Origin: Candidatus Uabimicrobium amorphum
Lineage (GTDB): Bacteria > Planctomycetota > Uabimicrobiia > Uabimicrobiales > Uabimicrobiaceae
NCBI RefSeq assembly: GCF_009002475.1
Contig: NZ_AP019860.1
Coordinates: 6,648,501 to 6,712,500, forward strand
Direction: 5' to 3'
DNA: 64,000 bases
The position numbers were made by a program, and so were the translations under genes. Every line of letters starts with the position of its first letter. Position 1 is the first letter of the stretch. Shown here in pieces: positions 44,692-52,367 of this stretch. A model generated the notes under the pieces. That model was not told the origin of the DNA and did no database searches. It saw nothing but the letters and a program-made list of their open reading frames with translations.

Positions 44692-44719
44692 TTGACACTT
44701 TCACATCAATTGTTACATT
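44692..44719 (+). promoter_or_regulatory. Predicted sigma-70 promoter towards thrS
   Basis: TTGACA (44692-44697), 16 bases, TACATT (44714-44719) is close to consensus. It would give a leader of about 660 bases before the threonyl-tRNA synthetase start, itself holding two palindromic elements and a pseudogene scrap. I found no T-box sequence in this leader. Confidence 0.65.
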
Positions 44720-44838
44720 GTTATTATAGTCATCTAACAAGATTTAGCCTTCGCTTCAAAATTTATCAAAGGCTGCACATGTAGGGAGTTTCGTCAATCA
44801 AACTTTGTTTCATTGATAACAATTCCTAATCTGTTAGC

Positions 44839-44916
44839 TAGTAGTCAGCTTATATGAGTATGTGTAAAATAGTTTACATAGATATATGTAAAAAATTTAC
44901 ATAACGCTGACTACTA
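44839..44916. repeat. Nested inverted repeat in thrS leader
   Basis: TAGTAGTCAGC (44839-44849) and GCTGACTACTA (44906-44916) are perfect 11-bp inverted arms. Between them a second palindrome (TATGTAAA ... TTTACATA, about 44885-44903) forms an inner hairpin, and a related TGTGTAAA/TTTACATA pair lies left of it. It could be a folded leader RNA or a small mobile palindrome. Confidence 0.55.
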
Positions 44917-45169
44917 ACTAGTGATTTGACAAAACAATAGTGACATGTATAAAAATGTGAAAAGTTTTTGCAACGATTTCTCTTGCCAAAGTAGCTTTAT
45001 TCGCCAACCCTTCCGATACTTCATCATCCTTCGAGTGTTAGCTCAATCCTTAATTTAAAGAAGAGCCTCTGCATCAAACTCTCGAAACAAACTTAAACTT
45101 TTGCGTTATGTTCGTAAAAGTCGATGTTTTTGGTTTTACAGCGCTTTCCAGTTTAGTGCGATACACAGT

Positions 45170-45255
45170 TTGTCATCCTCGACTTGATCGAGGATCCAGC
45201 AAATACTTTAAAAAAAATAAGCTATGCTGGTTTCCCGCTTGCGCGGGAATGACAA
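45170..45255. mobile_element. REP/MITE-like palindromic element
   Basis: The element has inverted ends, TTGTCATCCTCG... and ...GCGGGAATGACAA. Each end carries its own hairpin: CCTCGA-CTTGA-TCGAGG followed by ATCCAGCA on the left, and TGCTGG then TTCCCGC-TTG-CGCGGGAA on the right. Such TGTCAT-xxCC-hairpin-CCAGC units are a familiar class of dispersed intergenic repeats in many bacteria. It has no coding capacity. Confidence 0.75.
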
Positions 45256-45305
45256 TTTTGTACTTCACTCAACCAAAACTGCTATAAAATCAAAAATATA
45301 CTATG

Positions 45306-45367
45306 TATCACACTAGATATTTAATCCGAGCAATTAAAAAACGAAAAACAATTTGTGGCAATCATTT
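45306..45367 (-). pseudogene. Decayed 3' end of a second feoB-like gene
   Basis: These 62 bases match the 3' end of the FeoB-like gene (35707-35769) at roughly 47 of 60 positions with a single-base insertion. The matched stop codon (TGA, 45310-45308) is kept. In frame it still reads MIA ... FSFF, compared with MIAAIIFSLF in the intact copy, before the frame is lost. Nothing further upstream on the minus strand remains recognisable. It lies just before the thrS ribosome site. Confidence 0.75.
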
Positions 45368-45385
45368 ATATGAGGATTTATTTAT

Positions 45386-47200
45386 ATGAAAGCGTCAGAA
45401 AAAACGGAAGAGTACAAAAATAGCGGATTATACAAGTTGAGGCATTCTCTTGCGCATATTATGGCTCAGGCAGTTTTGCAAATTCGACCAAACGCTAAAT
45501 TAGGTTTTGGGCCTCCGGTCGACAACGGTTTTTATTACGATTTCGACTTTGGCCAAGAGCCTGTCAGCAGCGATGATTTTAAAGAAATCGAAAAAAACAT
45601 GAAAAAGATTATCAAAGAAAAGCAGGCTTTTCAAACTTTCACAAAATCATTGTCTGAAGCGGAAAGCATGTTAGATGAAACGGATCAAAGCTATAAAATA
45701 GAGTATGCAAAAGAACTTGTAGAAACGGGTAAAGCTGACAACGGACAGCTTAATTTTTACAAGAATGGCCCATTTGTGGATATGTGTGAAGGCCCTCATT
45801 TAGAAGATACAGGCAAAGTTCCTAAGGGATCTTTTAAACTAGACAAAATTGCAGGGAGTTACTGGCGCGGCGACGAAAAAAGAACAATGTTGACAAGAAT
45901 ATATGCTTTGGCCTTTGAGAACAATCAAGAGTTAAAAGACTATATTGCAAAAAGAGAATTAGCAAAACAAAGAGAGCATCGAAAATTAGGGAGTGAGTTA
46001 GATCTATTTTATATAGATGAAGAAGTGGGTGTTGGACTACCCATGTGGCTTCCCAACGGAACAGTTATTCGCGAAGAGCTAGAGAAATGGGTTCATGAAG
46101 TCGAATTTAAGCATGGATTCAAAAGAGTTTCCACTCCGATTATCACTAGAGCTAGTTTGTATTATCGTTCTGGACATTTGCCATATTATAAAGAGTCGAT
46201 GTATCCGCCAATGAAAATAGATGACAAAGACGAATACTACCTTAGGCCGATGATTTGTCCACACCATCACAAAATATATGATGCAATGCCGCGTAGTTAT
46301 AAAGATCTCCCCATTCGCTTAGCGGAATACGGCGATGTATTTCGCTATGAAAAACACGGTTCGTTATCAGGTTTGCTGCGCGTTCGCGCGATGTGTATGA
46401 ATGATGCTCATATATATTGCGAACCACAGCAAGTAGAAGAAGAATTTACAAAAGTAATGGAGATGTACAAATTTTACTACGATAAATTACGACTAGGTAA
46501 TTTTAGAGTACGATTATCTCTACACGAAAAAGACAATAGTAAATTTGTCAACAATGAAGATGAGTGGCTGAGATCAGAAAATATTGTTCGTGATGTACTA
46601 CACAAGAATAATATTGATTTTGAAGAAGAGACCGGGGAAGCGGCTTTTTACGGCCCCAAGGTAGATATCCAAGTTAAGAATGTGATGGGAAGAGAAGAAA
46701 CGGTTTCCACTTGTCAATTAGACTTTGTAATGCCTGAGAGATTTGATCTGCAATATACTGCGAGTGATGGCACTCAAAAAAGACCTTTTATCATACATCG
46801 CGCCCCCCTTAGTACTCATGAACGTATGATTTCATTTTTAATTGAATTATACGGGGGAGCATTTCCAACTTGGTTGGCTCCCGTACAAGTTTTATTAGTT
46901 CCTGTAAACGAAACTGTAATGGAATATGTCTCTCGAATCAAAGACCAGTTATTCGAAAAGATGATCCGTGTAGAAATGGATGACAGTGGTGATAAATTCA
47001 ACAAAAAAATCCGTAAAGGTATTGTCAAAAAAATACCGAATATTTGGATTATTGGCAATAACGAAATGGAACAAAAATCTGTTACATGGCGTCGTTACTG
47101 TGTAAATGAACAAACAAATTCTTCATTAGAAGAAGCGATTGCAACGGTTGTAAGGTGGCGAGATACTCGTGAAATGGATAATTTTACTGATGATTTGTAA
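45386..47200 (+). CDS. thrS: Threonyl-tRNA synthetase lacking the N-terminal TGS domain
   Basis: ThrRS charges tRNA-Thr and edits seryl-tRNA-Thr. The 604-residue protein starts at the editing domain: HSLAH (residues 20-24) and DMCEGPH are the editing motifs. The class II core follows, with motif 2 region VFRYEKHGSLSGLLRVRAM and the three zinc ligands kept (Cys in MICPHHH, His in MNDAHIYC, His in IIHRAPL). The C-terminal anticodon domain begins TWLAPVQVLLVPVN. The usual 60-residue TGS domain is missing, as in some lineages. GAGGA precedes the ATG. Operators and metal genes around it suggest it is, or was, a metal-regulated copy, though zinc ligands remain. Whether the genome has another thrS cannot be seen here. 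Confidence 0.95.
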   Translation: MKASEKTEEYKNSGLYKLRHSLAHIMAQAVLQIRPNAKLGFGPPVDNGFYYDFDFGQEPVSSDDFKEIEKNMKKIIKEKQAFQTFTKSLSEAESMLDETDQSYKIEYAKELVETGKADNGQLNFYKNGPFVDMCEGPHLEDTGKVPKGSFKLDKIAGSYWRGDEKRTMLTRIYALAFENNQELKDYIAKRELAKQREHRKLGSELDLFYIDEEVGVGLPMWLPNGTVIREELEKWVHEVEFKHGFKRVSTPIITRASLYYRSGHLPYYKESMYPPMKIDDKDEYYLRPMICPHHHKIYDAMPRSYKDLPIRLAEYGDVFRYEKHGSLSGLLRVRAMCMNDAHIYCEPQQVEEEFTKVMEMYKFYYDKLRLGNFRVRLSLHEKDNSKFVNNEDEWLRSENIVRDVLHKNNIDFEEETGEAAFYGPKVDIQVKNVMGREETVSTCQLDFVMPERFDLQYTASDGTQKRPFIIHRAPLSTHERMISFLIELYGGAFPTWLAPVQVLLVPVNETVMEYVSRIKDQLFEKMIRVEMDDSGDKFNKKIRKGIVKKIPNIWIIGNNEMEQKSVTWRRYCVNEQTNSSLEEAIATVVRWRDTREMDNFTDDL

Positions 47201-47278
47201 TTGAATTTTTCGATTACGGCGGTTTGATGTTAACCATGACTGTTACACAAATGTTAGCGCAGGTCGTAAATATCGCGC

Positions 47279-47578
47279 TTGAATTTTTACAATTGTTTTT
47301 TTTGGGTTGCGACAAGACCAAATGCTGTGGGAGAGCTGTCACAGGCTGGTAATATGATGACCTTTAAACACCTTGGCTACTGGTGGGATAGCATGCCATT
47401 AGAACAATGGCCAGAAGATCCGGCATCACAAAAAGAAATTCGCAAAAATTGGGACGATGTTTTTGGAGATCGATGTCAAAAAATCGTCTTTATTGGTATC
47501 AAACTTAACGAGAAAGAAATTCGCAAGCAACTAGACGACTGTTTGCTAAAAACCAATGCATTTACTCCTGATGAATGA
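47279..47578 (+). pseudogene. C-terminal fragment of a COG0523/CobW-type GTPase
   Basis: The frame encodes the end of the CobW C-terminal domain as found in ZigA-type COG0523 proteins: FFWVATRP, ELSQAGNMM, LGYWWDSMP, QWPEDPASQKEIRKNWDD, FGDRCQKIVFIGI and LDDCLLKT. The GTPase part and most of the domain are missing. An in-frame TAA lies at 47267-47269, and no good ribosome site precedes the only start (TTG). The preserved frame suggests recent loss, or a very short translated remnant. It differs from the end of the intact COG0523 gene at 39 kb, so it comes from a second paralog. Confidence 0.8.
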
Positions 47579-47657
47579 GCTTCTCTAAATGATCCCATCA
47601 ACGAATAAGAACGAGGCAGAGCCAATAGTTCTAACAATCATATTATCTTCTAAAACG

Positions 47658-47683
47658 AGCCCGGTTGCGATTGCAACCGGGCT
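47658..47683 (-). terminator. Intrinsic terminator (bidirectional shape)
   Basis: AGCCCGGTTGC and GCAACCGGGCT form a perfect 11-bp stem with a 4-base loop. On the minus strand it is followed by CGTTTTAG, ending the large membrane-protein gene four bases downstream of its stop. It may also stop transcripts coming from thrS. Confidence 0.85.
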
Positions 47684-47687
47684 TAGT

Positions 47688-50600
47688 TTAATTCTTGCGA
47701 TCCATGTAAATATCTTTTTCTGGATAGTCACCTAAGATCGCTACATGTCCACGGTAATTGAGAACATCTAGTACCGAGAGTGTTTGCACGGTGCGAATCG
47801 CCAGTAGTTCCTCTGTCCATGGGGTTGGATTACGAATGATGTCTTGGATGATGTCTTCGGCAATCGAAACGTCACCACTTTCGGTGAGAAAGTACAAGGC
47901 GTCTTTTAAATCAGCGCGTCTTGCGAGATAGGTTTTCCAGCACCACTTTTTGTGTTTTGCCGGAGCATCGGCAAAGCGACTTTGTGACCAAAAGAGTTGA
48001 AAGTCTTTGTAGTCGCGGTCTTTTATGGTGTAGGCACATGTCTTCATGGTACGATAGAAGAAGCGCAAGCCCTTTTTGACAAAGCGATCGTTTTGCACAT
48101 AGCCTAAGTGCTCGATGGCATGGTCAAAAGCGGTTTCTAATACATCGCGGGCATTTAATAGCGACGGAAGCTTTTTGTAGTTGATGGAATACGCCGTTGC
48201 CAGTGCGCGCAAAATTTCATTGCTACGCGATGCCCAGTTAGGGTCAATGGATTCTATATATTTACTGAAATTTCCTTGGTCCCAGCCACGTTGTTTTAAG
48301 AACTTGTTGAACGCGTGTAGTCTTTCTTTACGTCGTGCATAGAGGTCGTAGAAGTAGTCGTGTTCACTATCTAGAGCACTGATGAATTCTAGGTCCTTTT
48401 CGAAAAGTCCCAACCAGTTGGGGTTCTCGTCTTTTTGTAAAAAGTCATCGCGAAAGTTTTCCTCGTGTGTGGAAAGACCTGGAAAACCTTCGAACTCTAG
48501 TCCTAGGTATTCAAAATCAAAACGCGCTCTTATTTTCATACACTCAATGTACACTGGCTTGCGCATACGATTTATCTTGCGTACCGCTACATTAAAATCG
48601 GCGATGATTTTTGGTGGTTCGCTTTGCATGTCGGGATTGATGATTTCGCGAACCTTTTGGTAAGACCATTTTACCGCCGTAACGAATAACGCCGCTAAAA
48701 TAAATAGCAAACGGAATGGCAAGGTAAAGACTTTTCCTCCCGCTAGATAGTTTTGGTATAGATTGTAAGGGTTTACCTTGCGCTGTGTAGCAGGTAAGAG
48801 GTAGAGAGGATAAGTACCAAATATATAGCGAATGTTTTCGCGACGATCTTTTATGAAGGATTTGTAGAGATCTTCACCAAAAGTGAGGCGTATACTTTGG
48901 TCTTGCTCGCGTGACAAGGTCAAAAAGTGTAGTGCATTGAAACGCGTAGTTGCATATACAGGCTTTTGTCTTTTGAGTCTTTTCTTCTTTTTTTCCTTTT
49001 TCTTCTTACCGTCGTATTCGGTACGTTCGGTTTCTTTTTTGGCAACATCGTTTTGAATGGTTTGGATGTCGCTTTTGTGGCCATCCCATTCGTCTTGTAA
49101 GCGCCATTGTAGCCAGCGACTGTAGTAATCCAGTTTTTCCGAGGATTGCATCGCGAGAAGAGACTCTGGTATGGCGTTTTTGTTGTATTCGACCAATAAA
49201 TTGGCAACGTTGTGTGAAACACTGTGGGTAATAAAAGAAAACCATAAATAGGGGCCGAATACCGATTTCGAGCTTTCCAGATCAAGCTTGGCAAGTGCTC
49301 GTGATTCGCGACGTTTAAACTCTAAACGATGTTGACGGATATTCTCTATAGCAATATTCCCTAGAAGCTGTTCGGTGGTTTTTACGTCACTGCGGTGTAA
49401 GGGCGCACCATCTAAGTAGTCGCGATATAGTAAAAATACAGGACGCTGTCTGTTCCACAGGCGCGCTTGCTTTACTGTGGTGACATTGCACGTGTCGTTT
49501 TCCACACATGCCCCAACCTCCAAGCTACTATTCCATTGCTCTAGCAGCCACTTTTCTCCGTATTCTCCACTAGCACCGGTGAGTATTTGTAACTCTGGTT
49601 GCATAACGCGCTCGTAGAGAATACGCATATCGCGTTCAGCATTTTGTAATTTGATATCTTCGAGAAGGTTAATAAATTGAGCTTCGGCAGTACGCATAAA
49701 AAATTCTGTGGCTTCGCCAGCGATGTTACGTAGCCAAATTCCAATTACCAGAGGCACACAACACAGTGCCCCGACGACTAGAAGGACGGGACCTAAAAAT
49801 TTATTGAGAAACAGAACTAGTCCGCCAAGTGGTAGCCATGGCAACGCGAGAAACAATAGCTTTAAGACGAGAAGAACTCCACCGGCGACGACTAGACGAA
49901 TGGCTGGTCTCTTGAATGTTTCCACCATTGTATGCCCAATGCGGTCGAGAACTCGTGGCGGGGAGAGAACTCCGTATAAATCGACGAACCAATAAATCAT
50001 GGCCAGTACCGCTTGTAATAAACGTCCTACACAACGCCCCAACCATGCGGTAAATTCCATTGGGTCGCTTTCGCGGTTTTTTTGTACGATGTTGCGAATA
50101 AAAGGTAATGAACGCAGTAATGGTATGTTAAAAAAGCGAAAGTACATGTGAACTTTGATGGGGAAATCATATCCCATGTGTTCCTCTACTTGTTCTCCGC
50201 TTATGTACAGCATGTTGTGAATTACCTTTTCGACGAGTATGTCGGAAGAAGCGCCGACCTGCTCTTTTTCTAAAGATCCAGAAATATTTTCTTCCATTTG
50301 AATTTCTAGAGTTTTGATGTAGGAAATCATAAACGGAATGCGCTTGTGGTCTTCGTGGATTTTATTGAAAATAGAGCGTGAACGGTTCAAGCATACGTTG
50401 CGTAGAGTGTGTAATCTTTGTGGTACGGTGGGTTTGGCTTTTTTCTTCAACGCATGATTCTTGCCGAAAAATACAATGTTGCGGTTGAGCCAACGTCCGT
50501 AAGAACGCACAAAGCGGTCCGTTCCGCGAATTAAAAATGTGACTACGCGGAAAATACGTACCATACGCAGTACGCGAACAAGACGTACACCACGCAAGAA

Positions 50601-51935
50601 TTGAACTTTGTTGAGTTGTGGTAATTGCGAGAGCAAACTAAACGGGATAGATGGTAAGAGTTCGGTAAACCAATGACGTTTGAAATATAGCCATCTTCTC
50701 TCGGCAAGGAATAACTTAGTGAAAAATTCAAATAAGAATACGACGCAAATCGCGGTGTCGATATACATGAAATTGCGATGTGCTTGTTCGGAGTAAGTTC
50801 CCAATTCTTCAACGAGAAGTAATACAATCACGCCAAGAATTAACCAAATGATGAATTTATCAAAAAATTTCGCAAACTTTTTACCAAAGATTTGTTCCAT
50901 ACGATACTGGATTTTTTTATCTTGTATTTGGCACTGAAAAAATTTGTTGCGTGAGTTGTATTTTTTCCATTGTTTGGTTAAAGATTCCGGAATTTCTTTT
51001 GTTAAATATGGTTTAATGATTTCCGTTAACCACGCGATGTCTTCGCGAACAACTGCCAAACTTTTTGTCGCCACATATAGTGGCTTTTCTTCTACGCCCA
51101 CCAAAACATCATCAATCATATCTTGGGCATCGATAAGAATTTCTTCGATAAATTCCCAACGTGGCTTTTCTTCTAAGTTTGTAATTTCTTGTTGCAGTTC
51201 GTCTTTGATTTTATCGCGTTGTTTCTTGCATTTGTCAAGCGTATCTTCGTTACCAGGAGTGCTCAAACTTATTTGAGGTTGGATTTCTCCGCCCCAACGC
51301 AGAGTCGCCCATAAATTGTGTAAGCCTTGCTGTTGTTCTTTGTATATCTCTAAGTTGTCTGAAACTTTTTCGGCAAACTTGTCTACTTCAACACGAAGTG
51401 CTTGCGTGCATAATAGTCGTAATTCTTCGCGAATAATTTCATCTTGGTATAAAGGGTTGCCGTCTTCTGACTGCATGACGAGGTGATGAACTTCATTTAA
51501 TATGTCAGGGAGAACATTCTCACCGTTTTCGTAGATAAGCCTTCCTAGTCGTTTGAGAAAAAAAAGTTCGTGAGCAACCGATTGCAGTTCGGCGGCTACG
51601 GTGATACGACTGTGAGCAATATCCCCCATCACATGACGCGTGCGGTCTTCGAGTTCCTCGACGCGTTGATCTAACCATTCTCTAACAGATTGTTTATTTT
51701 CAGAAGCACGAGCGTGTTGCAACAGATAATTCTGTAAATGGTGGTGACCTCGTACTAAAGGATCCACAACAGGAGCAATCTTTTCGCGTTCACTGTTCGG
51801 CAACAGTTCGTCTAGGGATTGTTGTAAATCTAACCCCTCTTCGTACATATCCCAAAATTCTTCTATGGAGAAAGATTGCTGGGTGCGTTTAAAAAAACGC
51901 TGTATGTCTTGTTCTAAAGTATTCCAAGTATGCAT
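47688..51935 (-). CDS. Giant membrane protein with voltage-sensor-like S1-S4 domain
   Basis: The 1415-residue protein has a soluble, helical N-terminal 350 residues, then a four-helix membrane bundle of ion-channel type. S1 is FIIWLILGVIVLLLVEEL, S2 AICVVFLFEFFTKLF with the acidic residue, S3 WFTELLPSIPFSLL and S4 RGVRLVRVLRMVRIFRVV near residue 445, with Arg at every third position. No pore helix with a selectivity filter follows; instead a basic segment leads to a second membrane region (residues about 680-770) and a further span near 1080. The large C-terminal part is Arg/Asp/Trp-rich and unlike anything I know. A voltage-sensor-only protein is possible. The ribosome site is weak and a palindrome sits just upstream. 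It is a single-gene unit between terminators. Confidence 0.75.
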   Translation of the reverse strand: MHTWNTLEQDIQRFFKRTQQSFSIEEFWDMYEEGLDLQQSLDELLPNSEREKIAPVVDPLVRGHHHLQNYLLQHARASENKQSVREWLDQRVEELEDRTRHVMGDIAHSRITVAAELQSVAHELFFLKRLGRLIYENGENVLPDILNEVHHLVMQSEDGNPLYQDEIIREELRLLCTQALRVEVDKFAEKVSDNLEIYKEQQQGLHNLWATLRWGGEIQPQISLSTPGNEDTLDKCKKQRDKIKDELQQEITNLEEKPRWEFIEEILIDAQDMIDDVLVGVEEKPLYVATKSLAVVREDIAWLTEIIKPYLTKEIPESLTKQWKKYNSRNKFFQCQIQDKKIQYRMEQIFGKKFAKFFDKFIIWLILGVIVLLLVEELGTYSEQAHRNFMYIDTAICVVFLFEFFTKLFLAERRWLYFKRHWFTELLPSIPFSLLSQLPQLNKVQFLRGVRLVRVLRMVRIFRVVTFLIRGTDRFVRSYGRWLNRNIVFFGKNHALKKKAKPTVPQRLHTLRNVCLNRSRSIFNKIHEDHKRIPFMISYIKTLEIQMEENISGSLEKEQVGASSDILVEKVIHNMLYISGEQVEEHMGYDFPIKVHMYFRFFNIPLLRSLPFIRNIVQKNRESDPMEFTAWLGRCVGRLLQAVLAMIYWFVDLYGVLSPPRVLDRIGHTMVETFKRPAIRLVVAGGVLLVLKLLFLALPWLPLGGLVLFLNKFLGPVLLVVGALCCVPLVIGIWLRNIAGEATEFFMRTAEAQFINLLEDIKLQNAERDMRILYERVMQPELQILTGASGEYGEKWLLEQWNSSLEVGACVENDTCNVTTVKQARLWNRQRPVFLLYRDYLDGAPLHRSDVKTTEQLLGNIAIENIRQHRLEFKRRESRALAKLDLESSKSVFGPYLWFSFITHSVSHNVANLLVEYNKNAIPESLLAMQSSEKLDYYSRWLQWRLQDEWDGHKSDIQTIQNDVAKKETERTEYDGKKKKEKKKKRLKRQKPVYATTRFNALHFLTLSREQDQSIRLTFGEDLYKSFIKDRRENIRYIFGTYPLYLLPATQRKVNPYNLYQNYLAGGKVFTLPFRLLFILAALFVTAVKWSYQKVREIINPDMQSEPPKIIADFNVAVRKINRMRKPVYIECMKIRARFDFEYLGLEFEGFPGLSTHEENFRDDFLQKDENPNWLGLFEKDLEFISALDSEHDYFYDLYARRKERLHAFNKFLKQRGWDQGNFSKYIESIDPNWASRSNEILRALATAYSINYKKLPSLLNARDVLETAFDHAIEHLGYVQNDRFVKKGLRFFYRTMKTCAYTIKDRDYKDFQLFWSQSRFADAPAKHKKWCWKTYLARRADLKDALYFLTESGDVSIAEDIIQDIIRNPTPWTEELLAIRTVQTLSVLDVLNYRGHVAILGDYPEKDIYMDRKN

Positions 51936-51943
51936 ATCGTTTC

Positions 51944-51961
51944 TGTAGGTTCAAACCTACA
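51944..51961. promoter_or_regulatory. Palindrome in front of the giant membrane-protein gene
   Basis: TGTAGGTT and AACCTACA are separated by two bases, ending nine bases before the ATG on the minus strand. It overlaps where a ribosome site should be, so an operator or a translation-controlling hairpin is possible. Confidence 0.4.
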
Positions 51962-52055
51962 TCCTTTCGTAGTCACATATTATCTGTTACAGTGAAAATA
52001 GTTACATGTTGTCGAGAACGTTTGTCAAATAGAGTAAGGAAGAGTTGTCGGAGTG

Positions 52056-52298
52056 CTATTTGTCGTCTTCGCGATCAAGGTTTTCAAAAATGTAATTAGG
52101 AATGGAATTGATAAATATGTGGGCGACGACCATTCCACCGAAAATAGAACCGGGTATGACAAAAAACAAAAAAGATAGAAGGTCAAAGCCGAGACCGCAG
52201 TAAATCAAGTAACCACTAACGGCAAATAAGGCAATAAAACCAATTAAGGTACTTGTCCAGATTATTATGTAGAGAAAACCACTTACTAGCCATCTCAT
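52056..52298 (-). CDS. Small membrane protein, two or three spans, unknown function
   Basis: The ATG at 52298 follows AAGGA by seven bases and is preferred over a TTG six codons upstream. The 80-residue product has hydrophobic spans (FLYIIIWTSTLIGFIALFAV, LLSFLFFVIPGSIFGGMVV) and an acidic tail (ENLDREDDK). Glycines in the second span hint at helix packing. It lies downstream of the subtilase on the same strand, behind a hairpin. No family was recognised. Confidence 0.65.
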   Translation of the reverse strand: MRWLVSGFLYIIIWTSTLIGFIALFAVSGYLIYCGLGFDLLSFLFFVIPGSIFGGMVVAHIFINSIPNYIFENLDREDDK

Positions 52299-52321
52299 TT
52301 GGATATCCTTGAGCAAATAGA

Positions 52322-52341
52322 TGCGAGATTTTCCTCTCGCA
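52322..52341 (-). terminator. Hairpin between subtilase and small membrane-protein gene
   Basis: TGCGAGA and TCTCGCA form a 7-bp stem with a 6-base loop, 27 bases after the subtilase stop on the minus strand. Only a weak T-rich stretch follows, so it may attenuate rather than stop transcription. Confidence 0.45.
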
Positions 52342-52367
52342 CCTATTATCTTTTATTTACAATGCCA

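Noticed and set aside
44720..45385. T-box riboswitch before thrS
   Set aside because: I could not find a T-box core sequence or the expected specifier stem; the long leader contains mobile-type repeats and a feoB scrap instead.
47279..47578. Functional small gene for a CobW C-terminal domain
   Set aside because: It lacks the GTPase part, has an in-frame stop just upstream and no ribosome site before its only start (TTG), so it is listed as a pseudogene.
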